Part shown: positions 29,787-38,725 of the stretch, one piece after another | Position numbering within the stretch: position 1 is the first letter of the stretch | Layout of the letters: every line of letters starts with the position of its first letter | Assembly: GCA_004431415.1 (NCBI GenBank) | Contig: QPMI01000530.1 | Coordinates: forward strand, 124,001 to 188,000 | Length of the DNA stretch: 64,000 bases | Reading direction: 5' to 3' | From: Cyanophora paradoxa | Lineage: Eukaryota; Glaucocystophyceae; Cyanophorales; Cyanophoraceae | Made by a program: the position numbers and the translations under genes | The notes under the pieces: model-generated | Databases searched by the model: none | Told to the model about the DNA's origin: nothing | The model's input: only the letters and a program-made list of their open reading frames with translations

Positions 29787-30722
29787 ATGAACCGGCTTGT
29801 CAATGTTGATAGCAGGGATCGCAGCCAAGGTGAAACCGAAAACTCTTACAGGGTTGCCCTCACAACACCAGTAGAGAGACCTCGAGAGTGTAGGGTTATT
29901 TACGCAGAAATTCCAAACAGCATTTACAATAGTGTGGGAACAGATCATTTAATAGTGGAATTCACCTATCAGGATAGTTCTGTCACTGAAACAGTAACTT
30001 ACAACATCTCTCCTCTGCCAACCGGTTATATCAATCAGGGTCATTTTGGGGTCACCCAACCATACAACTATGGATTGAACTATGTGTTCTATGAGGAAAC
30101 TATAGCAGGAAAAACAGTTGCTTTCGAATTCAAATTATTCTACAATCCAACCACTTATAAAGTGGAGTTCTACAGTAACAGATTTTTCCGTATAAAAGCA
30201 AGCAATAAGCGCATTGGTAAGCTATTGGGTTTAAGCTCAACTGAGTTCCAGTCTTCATTTATGGATGACAATTCGCCCTCTCAATCTCCATATCGCCCTG
30301 AGAATTTTCTAAAGTATGATGGCAAACCTATCACACTCAATCACCCCTTGTGGGGAACTACCTTTTCGGGATCCAGACTTTCATCCACACCTCTTAGATA
30401 TGTTTATTACAGCAATAAGATGGCAGATATGAATGCTGAGCAGTACCTTTATTTACATGTCAAAGAACTTGCTCCCTTTGCCAGCAGACATAATATAGTC
30501 CCAAAATCACAGCCACAAAACCAAGGCGCCATACTGAGACTCCAATTAAGCAAGGATATAGGAGGCTATGTTTACTATAATGGTGAACATGGGGAGTTTA
30601 TTCGAATTAATGACCGACATCTGGTGGTGAGAGAACTAACAGTTGAGTTCAAAGACTACTTTGGTGACATCATTGACATGAATGGAATTGACAATTCTTT
30701 TCAGCTCGAGTTTATCGAATAA
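29787..30722 (+). CDS. Penton-like minor capsid protein, plus-strand copy
   Basis: 311 residues, intact. It begins MNRLVNVDSRDRSQGETENS and continues RECRVIYAEIPNSIYN, matching the inner-element product at 36180-37079 (LNIDSRDRDDGTPTNFTYKI, then VRACRVTNFEMFNNIYN). This DSRDR start is common to PLV and virophage minor capsid proteins. It converges on the patatin gene, stopping at 30722 where the other gene ends. Two penton-like genes in one element may mean two vertex types, for example one carrying the fibre; that is inference. Confidence 0.78.
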   Translation: MNRLVNVDSRDRSQGETENSYRVALTTPVERPRECRVIYAEIPNSIYNSVGTDHLIVEFTYQDSSVTETVTYNISPLPTGYINQGHFGVTQPYNYGLNYVFYEETIAGKTVAFEFKLFYNPTTYKVEFYSNRFFRIKASNKRIGKLLGLSSTEFQSSFMDDNSPSQSPYRPENFLKYDGKPITLNHPLWGTTFSGSRLSSTPLRYVYYSNKMADMNAEQYLYLHVKELAPFASRHNIVPKSQPQNQGAILRLQLSKDIGGYVYYNGEHGEFIRINDRHLVVRELTVEFKDYFGDIIDMNGIDNSFQLEFIE

Positions 30723-32263
30723 ACGCACCTGTAAAATCGACTCTCATTGTGGGAGCATTCACATAGACAAGGGGATAAATGCGAACATATTTGATTCTCA
30801 AAGAGAACCCTACGTAGAAAGCATCCTTGATGGTGAGAGGGTAACCATTTAATAAAGCTATATCGCCGGAATTATTAGCATTGTTTATATTCTCACAAAC
30901 AAATGTTTTGTTCTGCCCTTCGGCTCGAATAAAAGACCAGTTGACCCATTAGTTGATGTAGCCACATTGAAAGTCTTTATAAAAGCATTGGTGTCCCCTG
31001 ACCCATAGGCAACCACTGAAGAGAGTTCAAAAGTGTATGGGAAAGCAACTTGAAGGTACTCAGTGGGGTCTCCCATATCTGCTCTGGAGCAAATGCCCCA
31101 GCTTCCCAGCCAAATGATGAAGGTCGAGCCATGTGGGCTCTTTACCTATCACAGAGGAGGAGGCAGTAAAAGCATCATCAGCAAGTTTGTACCAATTAGC
31201 ATCCAAAGGTGGTGACAGGGTGAGAGTGGAAGAGATATAAGCTTTTGATGGGTTCTTTAATTCATAGTTTGCTACCAGCAAATCGCAAAGCTTATTAATC
31301 ATGGTGTTGTTTGCTGCTATGTATGTCTCAGTGAACGAAAGCATGTCGGGGATTTTAGAGGTATCATCAAGGGACTTGACTATGTGATTTGGAAGAGGAA
31401 CAGATAGCCTATAGTACCTCCCATAATCCTGATCGTAGTTGTAAGGTAGCAACTCCTCCATCTTGTCAAGAGCTGACAGCTCACTTGCTGCCATGAGCAT
31501 GTTAATCAATGGGCTTCCATCTGTTGAGGCAATCCATGAGAGAATGCCCCAACTGTTCACAGTCTCATAACCATAGCCGAAATAATCAGACTCTAAATAT
31601 GGGTCTACCTCACCACAAGAGATGCTTATAACTATAATGTCATCATCATCACTGTAAATCTTCCTCGCATGGCTATAGCCACACACACTTGGGTTATTGT
31701 TTCCTGAAATAGCACCATCAATAAGGCAAGCAGTTACCCTCGATTAAAATCAACTATACTCACAGGAGAAAGTAGGTGGGAGCAGCAGAGGTAGCCCTTG
31801 CTGCTATTTTACAGGGCAGAAAGTTGTAGTTGTTATCATTTGTGATAAATATAGGTTTCATGTACTGAGTATCAAACGAAGTAATCACAATGTCCTTTAA
31901 GGAATCTTGAATGAGAGATTCGCCAGTAACAGAATAGATTGCGCTTTCCAAAGGAGCCACATCATACTTGGTGTTAAAAAGGGCATTTTCGATTATATTT
32001 CGAGGATTCGCGAAAATCAAGGGCAGCTGAGTGAGGTATATATTATGTAAATCACTGGCTGTGAGTTTGGGTTCGCCTGCCCTATCTGGATGCCTGATGT
32101 TCAACCCAATGGCAATGATCCCACCCGTGGAAGTTCCACTCACAAGATCCACAAGGTCAATGATTCGCCTGCCAGTTCGATTTTCGATTTCTTTGAGCAG
32201 TCTGGTAATGATAATGCCCCTTGCCCCGCCACCTGACAAACTAAGGACTATTTTGTGAGGCAT
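30720..32263 (-). CDS. Patatin-like phospholipase with discoidin-like C-terminus, several frameshifts
   Basis: The N-terminal part is a patatin-type lipase: oxyanion loop SGGGARG (residues 10-16), nucleophile Ser45 in VSGTSTGG and the catalytic Asp in CLIDGAISGNNN (Asp codon 31717-31719). The first frame stops at 31760, and two single-base slips between there and 31725 are needed to reach the DGA motif. The middle runs to about 31070. A further slip leads to DPTEYLQVAFPYTFELSSVV and ATSTNG, and another near 30930 to NKTFVCENINNANNSGD and SLRIKYVRIYPLVY, which together look like an F5/8-C (discoidin) sugar- or lipid-binding domain. A virion lipase used to breach host membranes is plausible. 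As it reads, the gene is broken. Confidence 0.75.
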
Positions 32264-32306
32264 CTAATACTTATAAGGAATTTTATAAATCCATATAGTA
32301 AAAGCC
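32264..32306. promoter_or_regulatory. Divergent promoter between patatin and fibre genes
   Basis: Only 43 bp separate the two divergent starts. The stretch is AT-rich and includes ATAAGGAATTTTATAAATCC and ATATAGTAAAAG just before the fibre ATG. Similar A-rich boxes touch the starts of several outer-element genes (TATTGTAAA before the helicase, TATAATAAAA before MCP, ATATTAAA before the penton at 29787). Confidence 0.45.
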
Positions 32307-32667
32307 ATGAGCTTTAACTACCCCCCTAATCTGGAAACAATTCAAGATGATAATTCTAGCAGCACAAAGCATGTGAACTTTGATAATATAAAAGTTAAAG
32401 GTTCAATATCAATCGACCACAGCTCTGACAGTTCTTCAAAGACTCAATCAAGGGAGCATGCTCTTTCCTTAAATCAGACCGATCCAGACAAGGAGGATGT
32501 CAGTATAGCTTTTAGTTTGGGCAATGTGAAAGCCAACCAAGTAGCAGAGATCAAGGCAACCAGAAGGAGACCGAGAAAACTCAAACCAAGTGGAACCCAT
32601 CCAGACATACCATCAAGGTGTGATAGTGGCCGTTTGATTTTCAATGTACAAGATGAGCAGGGAGCTC
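32307..32667 (+). CDS. Giant fibre gene, 5' part (interrupted by the inner element)
   Basis: Begins MSFNYPPNLETIQDDNSSST. About 120 polar residues rich in Ser, Asp and Lys, with a basic RRRPRKLK stretch, probably the capsid-anchoring end. The frame is cut at codon 121 by the inner element, after the sequence for VQDEQGA. The continuation lies at 44277, in the same frame: the split Gln codon (C at 32667, AG at 44277-44278) is restored if the inner element and one GAGCTC copy are removed. The part of this frame that runs into the inner TIR is not native. Confidence 0.88.
32662..32667. repeat. Left target-site duplication of the inner element (GAGCTC)
   Basis: GAGCTC immediately before the inner TIR, repeated at 44271-44276 immediately after the other TIR. 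The site is palindromic. Six-base duplication fits the rve-integrase mechanism. Confidence 0.9.
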
Positions 32668-32905
32668 AGCACTGCGCCGTGTCTCCAAAAAAATCCCCGC
32701 GAAAAAATCAAAAACAAATCAAAAACAAACCATTCCCAGTAACCCTATTCGTATTCAACAGTAATCTCAGTAAGCCTCAGTAACAAAAATCGAATTAATC
32801 GAAGTTATATCTTAAATCTTATTTATCGAAGTTATATCATAATCTCGAATAATTATATTTAATCGAAGTTATATCCTTTTTATCCGCCGTGTCTCCCATG
32901 ATTTA
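32668..32905. repeat. Left TIR of the inner element (238 bp)
   Basis: Starts AGCACTGCGCCGTGTCTCC and ends GCCGTGTCTCCCATGATTTA, so the unit is framed by the short direct repeat GCCGTGTCTCC. The middle has repeated TCGAAGTTATATC motifs and CAGTAAGCCTCAGTAAC. It matches the right TIR in inverted orientation. Confidence 0.93.
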
Positions 32906-34060
32906 CAAAGTGATTTCAGTTTAAACCTCGTTTGAAAAACCTCTCATTTTTTACTGTATTTTTTGAACGGTTTTTTACTGTATTTTCTACACTAGAAACA
33001 ACGATAGAAACAACAATAAAAACAATATAATTTTAATTGCTTTTTAATCGTATATATGTCAATATATCAATGTAGTATATATGATATATATCATCGAAAA
33101 TCGATATATGTTCATACGTATAACATATCGATTTGTGTATATATGATATATCATGACGTCACTAAGACGTCACTATAATCGATTACATGCAATCGATTAC
33201 AGGAAATGGATTACTGCAAGCAATCGATTGCAATGAATCTGAAAGTGTAATCGATTACCACCATGAATGTAAAAAGAAACCGATTGCCGAAATCGATTAC
33301 AATGACGTCATGATGACGATGCATATGTATATGATATATATGACATACCACATGACTCGGGAGATTATGACGATCACGGCGATGTGTATATTGTCATGAT
33401 GTATATGTATATATGTGTGACGCAATCTGATTGGCTCACTGACTTTCAATGTATCCCCCTTCAACTTCTCCCCAGGTTTACATCACAGATAACATCTCAG
33501 ATAATATCTCAGATAATACCTCAGATTATATCTCAGATTATATCTCAGATAATATCTCAGATAATACCTCAGATTATATCTCAGTTAAAATATGTTATCG
33601 AATCTGTTATTGAATATGTTATGAAATATGCCATAAAATTTGATATATAATATGTTATGGATAATGTTTTGGATAAGAAGTAAATCTGATTGGTCCGTGG
33701 TTTTTACCTCAGTTGGGTACGATGTTTGTGATTGAAACCTCTTTTCTTCGAGGTTTTTACCTTGCGAGGTTTGAACCTCATTTTTGTCGAGGTTTCAACC
33801 TCTTTTTTCCGAGGTTTTTACCACGCCGAGGTTTCAACCTCGTTTTTTTGCGAGGTTTTTACCTCGCGGAGGTATTTACCTTTTTTTTTGAACGAGGTTT
33901 CTACCTCGGCATCTTCAAACGCTTGTATCTCATCACCAGATTATGATCTCGCAACGTTCTGCATAGCGTTGTGAAGCGCTTTTCAAGCTCTACGCAACTA
34001 CGTAATCATCTTATTGTTTCAAGCTACCTTATCATACAACATTTCTCAAAACTCGTCCTT
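32906..34060. repeat. Non-coding block of the inner element: AT palindromes, tandem and hairpin repeats
   Basis: In order: AT-rich palindromes around ATATATGATATATATCAT (33070-33160); several AATCGATTAC motifs (33175-33300); GTATATGATATATATGACAT and TATGACGATCACGGCGATG (33320-33380), a relative of the outer-element block; tandem CTCAGATAATA/CTCAGATTATA repeats (33485-33590); an array of GAGGTTT..AACCTC stem-loops with T-rich loops (33735-33910); and TATCTCATCACCAGATTATG and TCAAGCTCTACGCA (33930-34005), the latter again shared with the outer element. No credible gene. Confidence 0.85.
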
Positions 34061-34819
34061 TCACACACTGATTGTGGTCATTTCTCGTTGAATCCGAGCC
34101 ATCTGACCCCTTTTAATTGCTTTTCTTTTCACAAACTTCTTAAAGCCCTTTATATCATCATCTGTTAGTACTGCTCTATCAGTATAGGTCTTGATATCAT
34201 AACCTTGCAGGCTAGCTATGACAGTTTGGTAATTATAACCCCATAGTCTATGCAATTCCTTGTAGGTCTTCTTATCCATACCACCATTGTACTCATCAAA
34301 AGCGCAGTTGAATTCCTTTTCGTTCCCAAGAATATTAAAAAATACAACGAATTCCACATTGCGACGAATGGTAGTAGAAATTGAGCATAAACGCTGAACA
34401 TTAAATATCACCGAGATTGAATAATGTCTTCCACTCGTGACCAATTTAGATAAAACAGCCGAATTATGCATATCCAAATTTGAACCTATCATATCATCAA
34501 GTATAATTACTAGATTATTGCGTTTCTCATTGTTCTCGATTCGTTTCTTTTGCATACTGATCAATCTCAAAACAATGTTATCATCCCACTCCTCATAGAT
34601 GTTATCGGGATGGGTGATGTCATTAAATTGCCCAGTAAAGGCTGTTGAACTAAATATAACGATCTGATCGATCTTGTCACGAAGCTCGTAAAGTAAGTAT
34701 TTTGTGAACATTGTCTTACCTGTATTGGAGCGACCAACATTCAAAATTCTCGTTGGGATTCGAACTGTTTTGCTCGGATCAAACTCCGGTATATCATCTA
34801 GATTTACTGTGTTATCCAT
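34061..34819 (-). CDS. Packaging ATPase (FtsK/HerA, A32-like), inner element
   Basis: 252 residues, intact. The P-loop is LNVGRSNTGKTMFTKYLLYE near residue 27, Walker B is NLVIILDDMIGSN near 103, and a following ISVIFNVQRLCSISTTIRRN strand carries the polar and Arg residues typical of this family. Its outer-element counterpart (25432-26213) has the same organisation. The start follows an AT-rich stretch. It lies directly downstream of the MCP gene on the same strand and probably shares its transcript. It would translocate the inner genome into capsids. Confidence 0.9.
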   Translation of the reverse strand: MDNTVNLDDIPEFDPSKTVRIPTRILNVGRSNTGKTMFTKYLLYELRDKIDQIVIFSSTAFTGQFNDITHPDNIYEEWDDNIVLRLISMQKKRIENNEKRNNLVIILDDMIGSNLDMHNSAVLSKLVTSGRHYSISVIFNVQRLCSISTTIRRNVEFVVFFNILGNEKEFNCAFDEYNGGMDKKTYKELHRLWGYNYQTVIASLQGYDIKTYTDRAVLTDDDIKGFKKFVKRKAIKRGQMARIQREMTTISV

Positions 34820-34900
34820 TACAGTAATAAGATAAAAAACAAAATAAACTACTCACCTACTTAATTTTTGCGCTTCCTACTCTTACAAAAGAAAAGAACT

Positions 34901-36127
34901 TTAGAAGTTCGAGACTTTCAGGGTAGAGATGTTGTAGCCATTGAGGACCATAACATTGTGTCGGAGGGCATAGATGTCAACCTGAACAGGAGCGGCATCA
35001 GTGCATCCCGAAACAGTGAGATCCATGTAACTCGAGCTGCTGTTGAAGAAATCCTGGTAACCCATAACCGAGTTCCGAAGCGAATCTTTTCCAGACTTGG
35101 AAAGAACAATTCCGTAAACATTTCCAGACTCGAATCCGTAGGTGGTATTGCCCACAGTAACACCCTTGTAATGAGAGGGAATGTGATTGACAGCGGAGAG
35201 GAAACCGGAAATGGGTTTGTTAGAGATATCAAGGGAGCGATTGTTGTGGAAGATCTGGAACTGATCGATTTTAACATCCGAAACATGACCACAGAAATCA
35301 GAATGAGTGTAGGTGTTGAGTTTGTTCACCTCTCGAACAGTCATGAGAATCGAATGAACCAGACCGGAAACATTAGCAAGTGTAACCTCGACCGATTCAC
35401 CAGCATCAGCGGTTTTAAGCGCTCGGGTCTTCTTGTGGATGACCTCTGTGATCGGAATGCGAATGCCACGTTGTTCGTTAGCCATCTTTAGGAGTGTCTC
35501 AGCCTCAGCCGAAGCGATGTTTACGAATTGGCAGATCAGAGAGCAATCCGCAAAGGTAACAGATCCACCAGCAGGAACTTTGACTATCCCAGCATCACGG
35601 AAATCAACCTCAATTGTTGGCATATCCGCCAGTGTGCATAGTGGGAAGTAAGCATCATCCCAGAAAGCAGCGGGGATTTTAACAATGTATTCCATAGCCT
35701 CATCTGTGCTTTCACGATCAAGTTCTTTGAAGTAACCGAGAGAAGCATACATGCTGCCCATGGTAGCATGATCATTGTCGATCAGAGCGTTTACAGTGAT
35801 CCAATCACCAGGGATGATATACTTGAAACCACCATGAACGAAGCGGACCTCATTGATGAAGGAAGAACCACCATTGGGGAGGGTGCAGGCTACCTCACCA
35901 CCAGTGGCAATCTTGAAATAGAGGGAAACACCAGCAAGGAGTTGCTTGCGAGGTAGATCAAAGTAAGCGGTATTCTTAAAGCCAAAAGTATTGCCTCGGG
36001 GACGAACTTGCTCGAGGAATGGTTTGTACTTGGGGTTGGTTCCGATTTGGAGACCAGGGGATAGATAAATTTGATCTGAACCGGGAGTCACGAGGAGTTC
36101 CTTAAGGGTAGTTCCAGTGAGTGCCAT
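34901..36127 (-). CDS. Major capsid protein (double jelly-roll type), inner element
   Basis: 408 residues, intact. It is homologous to the outer MCP: KYKPFLEQVRPRGNTFGF and YFDLPRKQLLAGVSLYF near the N-terminus, and MGYQDFFNSSSSYMDL, then VQVDIYALRHNVMVLNG at the C-terminus. Length fits PLV/virophage-class MCPs with two jelly rolls, but the fold is inferred, not seen. It is flanked by the ATPase downstream and by a divergent penton gene 52 bp upstream, the usual morphogenesis cluster. Confidence 0.85.
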   Translation of the reverse strand: MALTGTTLKELLVTPGSDQIYLSPGLQIGTNPKYKPFLEQVRPRGNTFGFKNTAYFDLPRKQLLAGVSLYFKIATGGEVACTLPNGGSSFINEVRFVHGGFKYIIPGDWITVNALIDNDHATMGSMYASLGYFKELDRESTDEAMEYIVKIPAAFWDDAYFPLCTLADMPTIEVDFRDAGIVKVPAGGSVTFADCSLICQFVNIASAEAETLLKMANEQRGIRIPITEVIHKKTRALKTADAGESVEVTLANVSGLVHSILMTVREVNKLNTYTHSDFCGHVSDVKIDQFQIFHNNRSLDISNKPISGFLSAVNHIPSHYKGVTVGNTTYGFESGNVYGIVLSKSGKDSLRNSVMGYQDFFNSSSSYMDLTVSGCTDAAPVQVDIYALRHNVMVLNGYNISTLKVSNF

Positions 36128-36179
36128 CTCTTATGTTTAAAATACCAAAAGAAATTTTTAAAATGCTTTATTAAACAGA

Positions 36180-37079
36180 ATGACGCGTCATTACCTTAAT
36201 ATTGATTCTCGGGATCGGGATGATGGAACCCCAACAAACTTCACTTACAAAATTCCCCATGCAATTCAAAATGTGAGAGCCTGCAGAGTGACTAACTTTG
36301 AGATGTTCAATAACATTTACAATCTCAGCGAGAATGGAAGTTTGATTACAGCCACATATGATGCTGGGAATGCTGTTAAGACCAAGAGTAACACCATTGC
36401 AAAAGGGACATATACTTCGGATAGTTTAGTGAATCTCCTTAATGCGAAGCTTGCTTCACAGGCATATGGTGCAGCAGGAACAACCTATACTCGCCATTTT
36501 CGAGTAACCTATGATCCCGTTACAATGTTTCTAAGGTTCATGTGCGATGCAGCATTCAACCTAAGCTTTGGTAGTCGGATCTTAGCAAACTTCCTTGGTT
36601 TCCCAGATCTCAGACCTGAGAGTTCTGAAAATGGTTACGCTTCTGATCTGCTCGATGCAACAGTTACAGTCGGAGCAGTCACTTTTACCCATTATGTTGA
36701 TAGTGTAATACCACTTGATCTTCTGTTTAATTCATACATCCTTCTTCATGTTGACCCACTCAAAGGCAACTATGTAAGCAAGAACACCAGCGATGATAAA
36801 GCCCTTGCAAAAATTGAGATTGACCAAACGGTAGGCAGTCTACTAAAATACGATTCATCGAATAATTCCATGATCACGCATGAGCAAAATGGTTTGGTGG
36901 AAGTTGAAACGCTAAAAGTTCGTCTTACATATTGGAATGGTGCTGAAACCGATATTACCACGGATTGGTCAATGACTCTCGAACTGATTACTGAAGATGA
37001 TAAAGACCTGACAAAGAAAGCATTGAAGAATGTCATTAAAGAGTTGGAGGGACTCTACCTGCCATTCTCACGGTCATAG
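36180..37079 (+). CDS. Penton-like minor capsid protein, inner element
   Basis: 299 residues, intact. It opens with LNIDSRDRDDGTPTNFTYKI and AIQNVRACRVTNFEMFNNIY, the DSRDR signature of PLV/virophage minor capsid proteins. The middle segment (FRVTYDPVTMFLRF, then LANFLGFPDL) parallels the outer penton at 29787-30722 (YKVEFYSNRFFRIKASNK, IGKLLGLSS). The start is preceded by TTTATTAAACAGA. It is divergent from MCP and collinear with the gene at 37116. Confidence 0.82.
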   Translation: MTRHYLNIDSRDRDDGTPTNFTYKIPHAIQNVRACRVTNFEMFNNIYNLSENGSLITATYDAGNAVKTKSNTIAKGTYTSDSLVNLLNAKLASQAYGAAGTTYTRHFRVTYDPVTMFLRFMCDAAFNLSFGSRILANFLGFPDLRPESSENGYASDLLDATVTVGAVTFTHYVDSVIPLDLLFNSYILLHVDPLKGNYVSKNTSDDKALAKIEIDQTVGSLLKYDSSNNSMITHEQNGLVEVETLKVRLTYWNGAETDITTDWSMTLELITEDDKDLTKKALKNVIKELEGLYLPFSRS

Positions 37080-37115
37080 GAAATACTGTAGAATAATTTT
37101 GTCTCGATATTACAA

Positions 37116-37877
37116 ATGGCTCGCAAGACTCAGCCAAAGAATTTCTTAGCCAAACCAGCAGCTGAAGCGGATGTTGGCAATGGCGAAAACGGAAGAAACT
37201 GGTATAAGAAATCGAAGGGAATCGCTGCATACGGAACTGGTGACCTCGAAAAGGAAGTCCACAAAGAGCGAAACCAATACACCCAAGCCACTACGAAAAA
37301 CAGTAACGATGATAATGCCCTGGTTGACCAAGTCCCACTGAACCGCATGCCTGGAGCCAAACGAGGAATCAAGAAAGGGCAGTTCAAATCATCCACAAAG
37401 GACAAGGTTGCCTCATCATCGACACTGCTGAAACTGCTTGATGGTGGTGAACGACTCTACTCAACCTATTCCGAGAAAGACCATCGCAACCGCTACTTTA
37501 TTCGATCAACCACTGGCGGACTGAAATCTGTGACATATCAGTATGCGAAGAGTCTTGTTGATGGTATTGCAGCAGAGACCAAAAACGAAAACAAGATCAA
37601 GGAACAGCCAATCACAAAGGAAAAGGTTGAGAAGAAACCAGAAGTAACCCATGAAGTTATTCCTGAACCTGTTCAAGTCGTAAAAGATATACCAACTGAA
37701 TTGATTGCGAAGACCATTGAGTATCAAGACTCCAACAAAACGGATTTGCCGGTCCTGAATAAATCGATCCTTCGGGTTGCCACTTCGCAGGCTGATCCAG
37801 TCAACTCGATTCCAAATGCTGCCCCAATGGTCTCAGGGTTTGCCAAGCTTGGTATTAGACCTGGTTATCGCCGTTAA
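37116..37877 (+). CDS. Unknown basic protein downstream of the penton gene
   Basis: 253 residues. It is Lys/Arg- and Asn-rich at the N-terminus (MARKTQPKNFLAKPAAEADV). The centre may be folded (LLKLLDGGERLYSTYSEKDH), followed by a Lys/Glu/Pro/Val-rich linker and the C-terminal VSGFAKLGIRPGYRR. It sits 36 bp after the penton gene on the same strand, so it may be a minor virion protein. No family recognised. Confidence 0.6.
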   Translation: MARKTQPKNFLAKPAAEADVGNGENGRNWYKKSKGIAAYGTGDLEKEVHKERNQYTQATTKNSNDDNALVDQVPLNRMPGAKRGIKKGQFKSSTKDKVASSSTLLKLLDGGERLYSTYSEKDHRNRYFIRSTTGGLKSVTYQYAKSLVDGIAAETKNENKIKEQPITKEKVEKKPEVTHEVIPEPVQVVKDIPTELIAKTIEYQDSNKTDLPVLNKSILRVATSQADPVNSIPNAAPMVSGFAKLGIRPGYRR

Positions 37878-38226
37878 GGATCATTTCCGAATTTAAAAAA
37901 TCTTGAACATTGTTAGCGCTACGTAACCAATCCTATCCCGTAGGCTCAAAACTTCTTCATTTTTATGGAGGCGTTGTAGAGCGAAGTGAAATATCCATAG
38001 GTAAATCACTTTAATCACCTGTTCTACCGGGTTCAGTGGTAGAAACTTGCAGCCGACAAGTGAACCTTCTGGGTATCGGTAGCTTTATCATTTTTCCAGC
38101 ATCTTCTTTCGTACTGGATGCTCTGCAATCGGGACCAAAATTTGACAGGAGTTTATTCGCTATATACAGACAGAAAAACTACTTAAAGATTTCTTAACAT
38201 ATATTAAGAGAGTAGAAAAGGACAAC
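37878..38226. other. Intergenic spacer with a start-proximal promoter motif
   Basis: No gene seen. It contains a short inverted pair (GGTTCA near 38029 and TGAACC near 38061) of uncertain meaning. At its end, ATATTAAGAGAGT (38201-38213) lies 13 bp before the ATG at 38227. The near-identical ATATTAATAGAGT (38703-38715) lies just before the ATG at 38726, so it is a candidate promoter element of the inner element. Confidence 0.5.
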
Positions 38227-38484
38227 ATGCCAATTAGTGAGGCTCAGAAGCGTGCTACTTATCGTTATCGTAAAACTGAAAAAGGTCAGGAATATTTGAA
38301 AAAGTACAATGCCAGATTCGCAAAGCAAATGCGTGACTTATACCATACTGATGAGTGTTACAGAGCCATGAAGATCGTTGAGAGTTCCCAGCGTCTCTAT
38401 GCCTCCAATGCAGTCTGCTTTGTGAAGTATCTTTATGGTGTCCCGTATTCTAACCGTGGTCGCAAATCGAAATATGTCTGTTAA
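38227..38484 (+). CDS. Small basic protein, inner element
   Basis: 85 residues, Tyr/Arg/Lys-rich: RATYRYRKTEKGQEYLKKYN, then HTDECYRAMKIVESSQRLYA, VKYLYGVPYSNRGRKSKYV. Overall design (YR-rich helix, then a VxYLYG or VRYLF-type segment, then a GR-K/P-K end) matches the outer product at 19285-19476 (CVRYLFDERRCLVGRPRTVV), suggesting one family shared by the two elements. A DNA-binding role is possible. It is transcribed from the same kind of start-proximal box as the replication gene. Confidence 0.6.
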   Translation: MPISEAQKRATYRYRKTEKGQEYLKKYNARFAKQMRDLYHTDECYRAMKIVESSQRLYASNAVCFVKYLYGVPYSNRGRKSKYVC

Positions 38485-38725
38485 TCGTTTTTCTCAGCGC
38501 GATCTGCTCTGAGAAACCCGTGGGAACCGCGCTGGAACCACAAATAAAATCATTCTGTTATTTTTAGAGTTCGATGATCGAGCCAACCCTTTGTTATTTT
38601 TATAAATGCCCTCGACTAAATTTATTTTGTCGGAGACTTTTGGTTTTGCCGGAAAAAATTGACGCGAGTATAAAAGTATTTAAGGAAAACTTTTGTAGGT
38701 ATATATTAATAGAGTGAACGAAGAA

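Noticed and set aside
33384-33974. Short reading frames over the CTCAGATAATA and GAGGTTT arrays
   Set aside because: Products are translations of simple repeats; no start context or family.
38000-38110. Possible tRNA or structured RNA in the inner spacer (GGTTCAGTGGTAGAA)
   Set aside because: Resembles an A-box by chance, but no cloverleaf can be formed with the following bases.
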